Origin: VBAS01 sp035764525
Lineage (GTDB): Bacteria > Bacteroidota > Bacteroidia > Chitinophagales > Chitinophagaceae
Direction of reading: 5' to 3'
Length of the DNA stretch: 7,461 bases
NCBI GenBank assembly: GCA_035764525.1
Contig: DASTZB010000211.1
Coordinates: forward strand, 1 to 7,461
Position 1 is the stretch's first letter. Every line of letters begins with the position of its first letter. The notes under the pieces are model-generated. The model saw only the letters and a program-made list of their open reading frames with translations. It had not been told where the DNA came from and did no database searches. Positions 1 through 5,510 of this stretch are shown here, in pieces. The position numbers and the translations under genes are program-made.

Positions 1-230
1 GAATTATTCCTGTTATTTGTTTTCTGTTCTTTTTCATAAATCAATTTTCGAAAGCAATACGTTACCGGCACACAATTTATATTGGGCTTCTCTATTGTTT
101 TTGCCTTTTTTGTTTTACCGACATGGCCATGATGGTGCAAAGAGGGCAGATATTCTTCCTGTTCTTTATCTGTCTTTTCGAAAATGAGGTTGAAAGAAAA
201 AAGGATTCTCCCAAAGTGGACCTTCAGTAA
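1..230 (+). CDS. C-terminal fragment of a polytopic membrane protein, possibly O-antigen ligase/polymerase family (partial at left edge)
   Basis: Reading from base 3, a frame stays open for 75 codons to a TAA at 228-230, so only the C-terminus of the gene is in the window. The translation begins with a hydrophobic segment (IIPVICFLFFFI), has a short basic stretch (KAIRYRH), a second hydrophobic segment (IYIGLLYCFCLFCF), then TDMAMMVQRGQIFFLFFICLF and a charged tail ending in DLQ. The pattern acidic-x-M-x(3)-Q-R-G-x-x-F-F just before a last membrane segment resembles the C-terminal end of Wzy_C/O-antigen ligase proteins, which join or polymerise O-antigen or exopolysaccharide units at the inner membrane. 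That assignment is from memory of the family and rests on a short fragment; another multi-spanning membrane protein is possible. The gene converges on the tRNA unit and ends 22 bases before the hairpin at 252-274. Confidence 0.55.
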   Translation, partial: IIPVICFLFFFINQFSKAIRYRHTIYIGLLYCFCLFCFTDMAMMVQRGQIFFLFFICLFENEVERKKDSPKVDLQ

Positions 231-247
231 TTTCTTATTAGGCAAAT

Positions 248-274
248 AAAAAGCCACAATAATTAATTGCGGCT
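248..274 (-). terminator. Rho-independent terminator of the tRNA-Pro/tRNA-Ser unit
   Basis: On the minus strand AGCCGCAAT (274-266) pairs with ATTGTGGCT (260-252) over a five-base loop, giving nine pairs including one G-U, followed directly by a run of T (252-248). It lies nine bases past the 3' end of tRNA-Ser. On the + strand the G-U becomes an A-C mismatch and no T run follows, so it fits minus-strand transcription best, though it may also slow + strand transcripts from the left-edge gene. Confidence 0.8.
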
Positions 275-282
275 CTTCATTG

Positions 283-373
283 CGGTGAGGGAGGGATTCG
301 AACCCTCGGTACATCTTTAAGGACGTACGACGGTTTAGCAAACCGTTGATTTCAGCCACTCATCCACCTCACC
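283..373 (-). tRNA. tRNA-Ser, anticodon GCT
   Basis: The minus strand folds as a class II tRNA of 91 bases. The acceptor arm is GGTGAGG (373-367) with CCTCACC (290-284), and the discriminator base is G (283). The anticodon stem ACGGT/ACCGT encloses loop TTGCTAA, so the anticodon is GCT and reads AGC/AGU serine codons. A long variable arm of seven pairs (GTACGTC with GATGTAC, one G-U) is diagnostic for Ser/Leu/Tyr types. The T arm is GAGGG-TTCGAAT-CCCTC. CCA is not encoded (CAA follows), so it must be added after transcription. It is the second tRNA of a probable two-tRNA unit behind tRNA-Pro, and the terminator at 248-274 follows. Confidence 0.96.
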
Positions 374-480
374 TTGAGAAAATGACTGAATTTGTTTTCT
401 TAGTCAGGAACGCCCCGATTAATATCGAGGCGATCCTTTAAGAGCCGGAGAACCCGATTCAGTCGGGTCCATCCTTCGTG
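374..480 (-). other. Structured spacer between tRNA-Pro and tRNA-Ser (three hairpins)
   Basis: This 107-base spacer would lie inside the transcript if the two tRNAs are co-transcribed. In transcript order it holds ACCCGA/TCGGGT around a five-base loop (468-452); CGCCTCGAT/ATCGGGGCG around ATTA (432-411), nine pairs with one U-G; and TGACT-(AA)-GAA/TTC-AGTCA around a six-base loop (406-383), eight pairs with a two-base bulge. The U-G in the second hairpin is a mismatch on the + strand, which favours a minus-strand RNA. None is followed by a T run, so they do not look like terminators. Likely roles are tRNA processing or a by-product RNA; this is inference. Confidence 0.45.
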
Positions 481-554
481 TCGGGAAGACAGGATTCGAA
501 CCTGCGACCCCCTGGTCCCAAACCAGGTGCGCTACCGGCCTGCGCTACTTCCCG
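481..554 (-). tRNA. tRNA-Pro, anticodon TGG
   Basis: The minus strand folds as a standard 74-base cloverleaf. The acceptor arm is CGGGAAG (554-548) with CTTCCCG (488-482), and the discriminator is A (481), the usual base for bacterial tRNA-Pro. The D arm has the GCGC...GCGC stem. The anticodon stem CCTGG/CCAGG encloses loop TTTGGGA, giving anticodon TGG, which with wobble reads most or all proline codons. The T arm is GCAGG-TTCGAAT-CCTGT. CCA is not encoded (CAC follows). It is first in a probable transcription unit with tRNA-Ser, with a promoter-like element just upstream at 591-598. Confidence 0.96.
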
Positions 555-557
555 ATT

Positions 558-587
558 CCCCGCAAAAAAACATTGTTTTTAAAGGGG
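558..587 (-). other. Hairpin in the tRNA-Pro leader
   Basis: CCCC (558-561) can pair with GGGG (584-587), and inside them AAAAACA (566-572) pairs with TGTTTTT (574-580) around a single central base, with a small internal loop between the two stems. On the minus strand it sits immediately before the tRNA-Pro 5' end and just after the promoter-like element at 591-598. It may affect 5' processing, or serve as a back-up terminator for dnaA read-through; the inner stem is all A/T apart from one pair. Confidence 0.35.
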
Positions 588-590
588 TGG

Positions 591-598
591 CAAAAATA
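591..598 (-). promoter_or_regulatory. Putative -7 element for the tRNA unit (TATTTTTG)
   Basis: The minus strand reads TATTTTTG, an exact match to the Bacteroidota -7 consensus TAnnTTTG, 37 bases upstream of the tRNA-Pro 5' end and between it and the dnaA terminator. No clear TTG stands at -33; TTTCG near 618-614 is the nearest candidate. Similar octamers arise by chance in A/T-rich DNA, so position is the main support. Confidence 0.4.
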
Positions 599-644
599 AA
601 GATTAATTCCCTTACGAAAGGTTTTATTCTGTTTTTTATAGAAT

Positions 645-674
645 AAAAAATCCCCAACTTTTAGATTGAGGATT
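645..674 (-). terminator. Rho-independent terminator of dnaA
   Basis: On the minus strand AATCCTCAA (674-666) pairs with TTGGGGATT (657-649) around an eight-base loop, nine pairs including one U-G, running into a T tract (650-645). It lies about 30 bases past the dnaA stop. The U-G becomes an A-C mismatch on the + strand, again showing direction. A second A/T-only inverted repeat (TTTTATTCT 622-630, AGAATAAAA 640-648) overlaps its tail. Confidence 0.8.
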
Positions 675-705
675 CTTTGAATGAATTTCAATAATTCTCT
701 AGTCG

Positions 706-2139
706 TTACATCGCCGCCAATTGTACTTTTTGCTGAAGCTCAAGCACATTTTCACGAAATACGCCATCAGTATCCATCAGGTCCTTTACCGTTTGGCAGG
801 AATGGATTACAGTAGTATGGTCGCGACCCCCAAAATGCTCACCGATAGTTTTTAATGAGTTTTTAGTAAATGCTTTGGCAAGATACATCGTGATCTGCCT
901 GGCCTGTACGATCTCTCTCTTCCTCGTTTTTTGTAAAAGCTTATCGTAAGGCACGTCGAAATAATCGCAAACCATTTTCTGAATGGTTTCGATTGTGATT
1001 TCTTTACTGGATGATTTGACGAAGTTTCTAAGCACTTTTTTAGCAAGATCGAGATCGATCTCTCTCCTGTTCAGCGAAGATTGTGCCAGCAATGATATCA
1101 AAGCCCCTTCTAATTCTCTTATATTATTACTAATGTTATAGGCAATATATTTCACCACTTCTTTAGGCATTTCCAATCCATCATGTTTCATTTTTCTTTC
1201 CAGGATCTCAATCCTTGTTTCATAATCAGGCACCTGGAGGTCGGCACTAAGACCCCAGCGGAAGCGGCTTAATAATCTTTCCTGCACACCCTCAAGGTCT
1301 TTTGGCGGTTTATCACTTGTAAGCACTAATTGTTTACCCGATTGATGCAGGTGATTGAAAATTGCGAATAATGCATCCTGACTTTTTTCTGCTTTTGCAA
1401 AAAATTGCACATCGTCCACGATTAATACATCGATCAGTTGATAAAAATGGATAAAATCATTGATCGCATTGTTGCGACTGTGATCCATGAACTGGTTGAT
1501 GAATTTTTCTGAGCTTACATACAGAACCACTTTATTGGGATGTGTTCTCTTCACTTCATTTCCGATCGCCTGGGCAAGATGTGTTTTGCCGAGACCTACA
1601 CCACCATATAAAACAAGTGGATTAAACGAATTAGCACCCGGTTTTTCTGCGACTGTTTTACCAGCACGGCGTGCTACGCGATTACAATCACCTTCAATAA
1701 AGGAATCAAAAAGATAGGCAGGATTTAGTTGCGGATCGATCTGCATTTTTTTCAACCCCGGAATTACAAATGGGTTCTTTACGGGATTGTTTATGATGAG
1801 GGGAAAATCCATTTCGTTATTCGGATACATTTTATAACCCTGACCAGGAATATCCATCATTAAAGGCTGCTTGGTCTTATTACCACTATCCACCATGATG
1901 CGATATTCGAGACGAGCCTCTTTACCTAACTCACGTTTCAATGTCTTCGCCAATAAATTTACATAATGTTCTTCGAGATATTCGAAAAAAAATTGGCTTG
2001 GGACCTGAATGACAAGAATATTATTTTTTATTGAAATTGGTTTGATGGGCTCAAACCATGTTTTGAAATGCTGCCATTCAACAATGTCTTTGATGATCTT
2101 TAAACAATTCGTCCAAACTTTTTCAGCATTCTTCTCCAT
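706..2139 (-). CDS. dnaA: Chromosomal replication initiator protein DnaA
   Basis: DnaA is the AAA+ ATPase that binds DnaA boxes at oriC, unwinds the origin and loads helicase; it acts in the cytoplasm. The 477-residue protein is full length. Domain I (about 1-85) has the W-x-x-F-x-x-W-F-x-P-I pattern at 22-32, domain II is a short linker to about 130, and domain III is AAA+. Walker A is GGVGLGKTH (179-187), Walker B is LIVDDVQF (239-246), sensor 1 is around LTSD (273-276), and the arginine-finger box is ERLLSRFRWGL (287-297, R292). Sensor 2 is in NNIRELEGA (338-346, R341). Domain IV carries the DnaA signature GGRDHTTVIHSC (437-448), whose R-D-H-T-T contacts DnaA boxes. A TAA lies two codons before the ATG, so this is the first possible start. 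There is no Shine-Dalgarno. dnaN is not adjacent in the visible part. The gene ends at its own terminator (645-674). Confidence 0.98.
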   Translation of the reverse strand: MEKNAEKVWTNCLKIIKDIVEWQHFKTWFEPIKPISIKNNILVIQVPSQFFFEYLEEHYVNLLAKTLKRELGKEARLEYRIMVDSGNKTKQPLMMDIPGQGYKMYPNNEMDFPLIINNPVKNPFVIPGLKKMQIDPQLNPAYLFDSFIEGDCNRVARRAGKTVAEKPGANSFNPLVLYGGVGLGKTHLAQAIGNEVKRTHPNKVVLYVSSEKFINQFMDHSRNNAINDFIHFYQLIDVLIVDDVQFFAKAEKSQDALFAIFNHLHQSGKQLVLTSDKPPKDLEGVQERLLSRFRWGLSADLQVPDYETRIEILERKMKHDGLEMPKEVVKYIAYNISNNIRELEGALISLLAQSSLNRREIDLDLAKKVLRNFVKSSSKEITIETIQKMVCDYFDVPYDKLLQKTRKREIVQARQITMYLAKAFTKNSLKTIGEHFGGRDHTTVIHSCQTVKDLMDTDGVFRENVLELQQKVQLAAM

Positions 2140-2261
2140 CAGTTAGTAAGCAATTTATATCGAGTTAAGAATCTTCTTTTTTCAATGGGTGTGTCTCAAG
2201 CTACACAAAAATTTTTTCACAGGAGGACGAATATCTAAAAATCTTTTCTAATAAAAAATTT
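2140..2261. promoter_or_regulatory. A/T-rich gap upstream of dnaA with one degenerate DnaA box
   Basis: This gap separates the nucleotidase operon from dnaA, both on the minus strand, so it should hold the dnaA promoter. TTTTTCACA at 2213-2221 differs from the DnaA-box consensus TTATNCACA at one fixed position. A short inverted repeat, TGTGT (2190-2194) with ACACA (2203-2207), lies nearby. AATAAAAAATTTTTATT (2250-2266) is a near-palindrome at the nucleotidase stop and could act as a weak terminator. No convincing -33/-7 pair was found for dnaA. Confidence 0.3.
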
Positions 2262-3200
2262 TTATTCCTCTGTTTTTTTTGTAACCGAAATTGAACTTGA
2301 CTCAGATAATTTTTTCTTAGAGTATTTTGAGAAATCGAAGTCCAACCTACCAAGATTTATCCCAGCCCAACCGACCTGGTTTACTATTACATCATCACCT
2401 TTCTTGTTCTTAAATACAACGGGTGCATTTAAAAATGTATGTGTATGCCCGCCAATTATGAGATCGATATTTTCAGTTTCATTTGCCAATCGTTTATCAC
2501 TTATCCTGTTATCAGAATATTGATAGCCAAGATGCGAAAGACAAATGACCAAATCACAATTTTTTTCTTTTTTTAAAGTTGATGCTATTTCGTTTCCTTT
2601 CACTACCGGGTCAAGATATTTTGTACCCGCTGAAAGATTTTCAGGCACCAAACCCGCCATTTCAATACCGATACCAAAAACACCAATTTTTATTTTTCCT
2701 TTTTTTAAGATCTTATATGGTTGATACTTATATTCCATTGGTGTTCCGGTAAAGTCATAATTTGAAACAAGCATTGGAAATTTTGCATGATCTGTCAATT
2801 GTGTTGCCAGATTCTCCAGGCCAGCATCAAAATCATGATTACCGATTGTGGTAGCCTCGTATCCCATCGAACTCATTGCTTTTATTTCAGGCTCGCCCTT
2901 ATAAAAATTAAAGTAAGGAGTGCCTTGAAATATATCACCCGCATCCAATAACAAAACATGTTCTTCTTCTCTTCGTATTTTTTCGATTATTTCGGCTCTG
3001 GCAGCGACACCACCCAAACCCTGGTTAGCTCCTCCATCCATCGGGAAAGGATCAATGCGGCTATGAACATCATTTGTATGTAAAACGGTCAGGCGATAAG
3101 TTTTTTCATCAGCAATTAATTCAGATAATAAAGATCGGCCGGCAAAAAAAGTTCCTGCCGCCATCATATTATTATATATAAATGCTTTCCTAGTTAACAT
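2262..3200 (-). CDS. Exported metallophosphoesterase, N-terminal catalytic half of a split UshA-type 5'-nucleotidase
   Basis: This is the calcineurin-like dinuclear-metal domain that hydrolyses the phosphate of nucleotides outside the inner membrane. All metal motifs are present in order: HTNDVHSR (41-48; D44, H46), DAGDIFQG (86-93; D89), GNHDFD (120-125; N121, H122, D123), SHLG (222-225; H223) and GGHTHT (250-255; H252, H254). At 312 residues it matches the N-terminal half of UshA/NT5E, but the C-terminal substrate domain is absent and is encoded by the gene just upstream. The N-terminus (TRKAF, then a weakly hydrophobic stretch to about 28) resembles a twin-arginine signal with RK instead of RR. 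The start overlaps the upstream gene by 11 bases, with an AGGA (3210-3207) six bases before the ATG, so translation is probably coupled. The tail after 290 is rich in Ser and Lys. A 2',3'-cyclic nucleotidase or UDP-sugar hydrolase role is also possible. Confidence 0.92.
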   Translation of the reverse strand: MLTRKAFIYNNMMAAGTFFAGRSLLSELIADEKTYRLTVLHTNDVHSRIDPFPMDGGANQGLGGVAARAEIIEKIRREEEHVLLLDAGDIFQGTPYFNFYKGEPEIKAMSSMGYEATTIGNHDFDAGLENLATQLTDHAKFPMLVSNYDFTGTPMEYKYQPYKILKKGKIKIGVFGIGIEMAGLVPENLSAGTKYLDPVVKGNEIASTLKKEKNCDLVICLSHLGYQYSDNRISDKRLANETENIDLIIGGHTHTFLNAPVVFKNKKGDDVIVNQVGWAGINLGRLDFDFSKYSKKKLSESSSISVTKKTEE

Positions 3201-3927
3201 AATTGATCCTGTCTATATTTGTGACTGTTACTTTCTTATTTTGGCTATTGATGAATTTCACATAATCAAGAAGAGCATCACGTAGCAGGTATCCATTAGT
3301 GCTTCTATTAATATTCTTGAGCAAGTTTGAATTCATAGCAACATAATCTGAATGTACTATTGTATAGTCTGCATTTAATTCAAGCGGTTTGCCACCAACC
3401 ATTACCTTTTCTACTGTTTTATTTTCTATTTGCATATTAATGCCTGATTCGATCACACCCTCATTGGCTGCAAGAGTATCCAAATATTGCTTTAGCAAGC
3501 TTCCTTTCAGTTTTAATAAAACCATCAAATTATCAAATGGCATTAGTTCAAAAATTTTTCCTTGTGTAATGGCGCCGGCTGACATTTCAGGCAAACGAAT
3601 TCCGCCAGAATTCATAAATGCTGCATCAACTTTTGGATCTATTTTTTGTTTTGCCATTTCCAGGTAAGCATCTGTAATAAAAAATCCTAATGTGTTACCT
3701 TGTCTTTTCTTTTCAAGCTGGGTTTCATTGTAACCAATCACAACATTCATTAATTTGTTTACACTATCCGAATATGGCTTTACGATAGTTGTAAGCGATT
3801 TACTTCCTGCATCATATTGGTGGATCCTGTAACTACTGTATTGAACATTCTCTGCTTTATAAGAAGTGTTGCAAGAAACCACAAAAAAAGTGGCGATCAA
3901 TAGTGGATTAAAAGGAAACTTTATCAT
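3190..3927 (-). CDS. Lipoprotein with the 5'-nucleotidase C-terminal (substrate-binding) domain
   Basis: The 245-residue protein begins with a lipoprotein signal: a basic start, a hydrophobic core and lipobox VVSC with Cys19, so it should be lipid-anchored, probably in the outer membrane. The rest matches the C-terminal domain of UshA-type nucleotidases, which binds the nucleoside part of the substrate. Signs are GNTLGFFITDAY (77-88), MNSGGIR (105-111), ELMPFDN (127-133) followed by L-x-L-K-G-S-L-L, ESGIN (160-164) and the end-of-domain DYTIVHSDYVA (187-197). In UshA the equivalent Arg of NxGGxR, Phe and Asn of PFxN, and Gly of SGI contact the nucleoside; all are kept here. The usual Gly-Gly-Asp after the FVA/DYVA element is replaced by M-N-S-N (198-201). 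The domain has no catalytic metal site and presumably works with the metallophosphoesterase encoded next, which overlaps by 11 bases. It is the first gene of the operon. Confidence 0.9.
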   Translation of the reverse strand: MIKFPFNPLLIATFFVVSCNTSYKAENVQYSSYRIHQYDAGSKSLTTIVKPYSDSVNKLMNVVIGYNETQLEKKRQGNTLGFFITDAYLEMAKQKIDPKVDAAFMNSGGIRLPEMSAGAITQGKIFELMPFDNLMVLLKLKGSLLKQYLDTLAANEGVIESGINMQIENKTVEKVMVGGKPLELNADYTIVHSDYVAMNSNLLKNINRSTNGYLLRDALLDYVKFINSQNKKVTVTNIDRINYVN

Positions 3928-3939
3928 AACAATGGAAGC

Positions 3940-3964
3940 AACTCAAGTTAGATACTTTTGAGTT
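3940..3964 (-). promoter_or_regulatory. Inverted repeat in the leader of the nucleotidase operon
   Basis: AACTCAA (3940-3946) and TTGAGTT (3958-3964) form a perfect seven-base inverted repeat around an 11-base spacer, ending 13 bases before the lipoprotein ATG. It could be an mRNA hairpin near the start codon or an operator. No T run follows in the minus direction, so it is not a terminator. No good -33/-7 pair was seen upstream on the minus strand, where the DNA is nearly all A/T. Confidence 0.3.
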
Positions 3965-4036
3965 TAAATAAGGATAAATTGAAAAATTATTTTAAAAAAA
4001 GTTATTTGGATTCATAGTAAACCGAACAAGACTTTC

Positions 4037-4067
4037 TTGACTCGATTGGGATAAATCCTTACTTTAG
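4037..4067 (+). promoter_or_regulatory. Putative Bacteroidota-type promoter of the OmpA/TSP3 gene
   Basis: TTG at 4037-4039 and TACTTTAG at 4060-4067 are separated by 20 bases. This matches the Bacteroidota arrangement TTG-N(about 19-20)-TAnnTTTG with one mismatch in the -7 box. Transcription would begin about 10-15 bases before the ATG at 4087, a short leader without a Shine-Dalgarno. Confidence 0.5.
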
Positions 4068-4086
4068 GGCACCCAATTTATGCTGC

Positions 4087-5448
4087 ATGAGAAAATTTTT
4101 ACTATTGCTGACAACAATATTTTTCATCATTTCTTCACGTGGGTTATGTCAAACAACCGAGAAGCAAAAGGTTGCTCTTGGTATTAAAACCGGTGTCAAC
4201 GTTACACGATTCAAATTGAATGGAAAGAACGCCGGTGTTGTGAGTTCCGATTTTCGTACTGGTTTTGTTGTTGGTGCATTTGTAAATTTTCCGGCACGCA
4301 GATCTCCGATCTCTTTTCAGCCAGAGTTTCTTTATTCTTCCATGGGTGGTGACCTAAGTAATCAGTACAATGAAAAACAAAACATAACTCTCAATTATTT
4401 TTCAATGCCCGTTCTCATAAAACTTCAATTCTCAAAAAAGCTGGCTGCATTTGCCGGCCCTCAACTAGATGCTATTATTTATGCTAAGGAACGTAACAAA
4501 TATGGTCTATTTAACATCACGGAATCTGTTAAGGAGTTTGATGCTTATGCTACCGGGGGGTTAGAATGGTGGCCGTGGAAAGATATTGTGTTGAGTGGCC
4601 GTTATATGCATGGTTTCAAAAAAGTGTACACAATAGCGCAAGAAACTTCGATGAATAATCGTGGTTTTCAGATCACATTAGGACTAAAATTCCGTAAGCC
4701 AAAACCATGGCCAGAAACTGTTATAGTTCCACCGCCTGTAGATAAAGACACAGATGGAGATGGCATATTTGACAGCAGGGATAAATGTCCCATTGTTTCT
4801 GGTGTTCCTAAATATGAAGGGTGTCCAGTTCCAGATACTGACAAAGACGGGATACTTGATGATAAAGATAAATGTCCGGATATGCCAGGCTATCCTGAAT
4901 TGGATGGTTGTCCTTATCCAGATCGTGATAAAGATGGCGTTACAGATAATAAAGACCGCTGTCCTGATGAGCCAGGTTCGACTAAAAATGACGGTTGTCC
5001 GATCATTGATCGCGATGGTGATGGAGTTCCTGATGCCACTGATCGTTGCCCGGATACGCCGGGTCCTGCTTCAAACTATGGATGTCCCGAAGAAGTGAAG
5101 ACCAAACTTACTTATATCGCTAAAAACCTTTACTTCCATACTGATAAAGCTACGCTCCAGGAAATATCTTACGATCCATTGAATCAACTTGCAGATATCC
5201 TGACGAGATATCCAAATGCCAAACTTACAATAGAAGGTCATACGGATAGTACAGGTTCAAATGCTCATAATATGAAGTTGAGTACTGACAGGGCTAAATC
5301 TGTAGTGGATTACCTGGTAAGCAAAGGAATTGATGCTAACCGTTTGACGGCAGTAGGATTTGGTGAAGAAAAACCCGTAACAACAAACAAAACAGCTGAA
5401 GGAAGAACCCTTAATAGAAGGGTTGAGTTAAAGCTTACAGAAAATTGA
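4087..5448 (+). CDS. Outer-membrane protein: beta-barrel, thrombospondin type-3 repeats and OmpA peptidoglycan-binding domain
   Basis: The 453-residue protein starts with a Sec signal peptide (MRKFLLLLTT, hydrophobic to about 17; likely cut before Q22). Residues about 28-203 resemble the PorT-like outer-membrane beta-barrel domain: alternating strands such as VALGIKTGVNVTRF, FRTGFVVGAFVNFP and ITLGLKFR. After a Pro-rich linker (PPPVD) come four calcium-binding TSP3 repeats (221-336), then an OmpA-like domain (about 340-453). There the Asp of EGHTDSTGS (D387) and the Arg of LSTDRAKS (R402) keep the 15-residue spacing of the diaminopimelate-binding pair in E. coli OmpA (D271/R286). The protein should tie the outer membrane to peptidoglycan, with the TSP3 segment as a rigid calcium-stabilised spacer. 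The start at 4087 is chosen because it gives the signal peptide; an ATG at 4080 is in another frame. It is a single-gene unit with a promoter-like element before it and a terminator after it. Confidence 0.93.
   Translation: MRKFLLLLTTIFFIISSRGLCQTTEKQKVALGIKTGVNVTRFKLNGKNAGVVSSDFRTGFVVGAFVNFPARRSPISFQPEFLYSSMGGDLSNQYNEKQNITLNYFSMPVLIKLQFSKKLAAFAGPQLDAIIYAKERNKYGLFNITESVKEFDAYATGGLEWWPWKDIVLSGRYMHGFKKVYTIAQETSMNNRGFQITLGLKFRKPKPWPETVIVPPPVDKDTDGDGIFDSRDKCPIVSGVPKYEGCPVPDTDKDGILDDKDKCPDMPGYPELDGCPYPDRDKDGVTDNKDRCPDEPGSTKNDGCPIIDRDGDGVPDATDRCPDTPGPASNYGCPEEVKTKLTYIAKNLYFHTDKATLQEISYDPLNQLADILTRYPNAKLTIEGHTDSTGSNAHNMKLSTDRAKSVVDYLVSKGIDANRLTAVGFGEEKPVTTNKTAEGRTLNRRVELKLTEN
4747..5094 (+). repeat. 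Four tandem 29-residue (87-base) thrombospondin type-3 repeats
   Basis: Repeats start at residues 221, 250, 279 and 308, each exactly 29 residues. Each begins with a calcium-binding D-x-D-x-D-G-x-x-D motif (DTDGDGIFD, DTDKDGILD, DRDKDGVTD, DRDGDGVPD), has a D-K/R-C-P step, and ends with G-C-P. The two cysteines are always 12 residues apart (234/246, 263/275, 292/304, 321/333). The DNA copies have diverged, so the array is maintained at the protein level rather than being freshly duplicated. Confidence 0.92.
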
Positions 5449-5471
5449 TCAGAAATATTACTACCTGTAAT

Positions 5472-5499
5472 TGCCCCGCAGTGCGGGGCAGTTTTCTTA
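5472..5499 (+). terminator. Rho-independent terminator of the OmpA/TSP3 gene
   Basis: TGCCCCGC (5472-5479) and GCGGGGCA (5483-5490) form a perfect eight-pair, GC-rich stem with a three-base loop, followed by GTTTTCTT. It starts 24 bases after the stop codon and separates this gene from the FAD enzyme. Confidence 0.92.
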
Positions 5500-5510
5500 T
5501 AAATAAAATT

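Noticed and set aside
2..187. Alternative + strand frame at the left edge (61 codons)
   Set aside because: It ends earlier than the frame starting at base 3, lacks a coherent membrane pattern, and would compete with the frame showing clear hydrophobic segments and the Q-R-G-x-x-F-F pattern.
1487..1717. Open frame of 76 codons on the + strand inside dnaA
   Set aside because: It lies antisense to the AAA+ domain of an intact dnaA and has no recognisable motif. The same reasoning removes the antisense frames at 852-1046, 3389-3667, 4754-5098 and 5528-5803.
2140..2261. Replication origin (oriC) beside dnaA
   Set aside because: Only one degenerate DnaA box was found, there is no box cluster, and dnaN is not adjacent. 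In Bacteroidota dnaA is not a reliable marker of the origin.
3190..3200. Frameshift splitting a single 5'-nucleotidase gene
   Set aside because: The domain that is C-terminal in fused enzymes is encoded first, each protein has its own export signal, and the second gene has an AGGA before its ATG. This is a true two-gene arrangement.
4080..4086. Earlier ATG at 4080 as the start of the OmpA/TSP3 gene
   Set aside because: It is in a different frame and does not lead into the signal peptide.
4747..5094. CRISPR-like or mobile repeat array
   Set aside because: The 87-base periodicity is in frame, the units are diverged at the DNA level, and they encode calcium-binding TSP3 repeats.
5472..5490. 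GC-rich palindrome as a protein-binding operator for the FAD gene
   Set aside because: The three-base loop and the T-rich tail just after a stop codon fit a terminator better.
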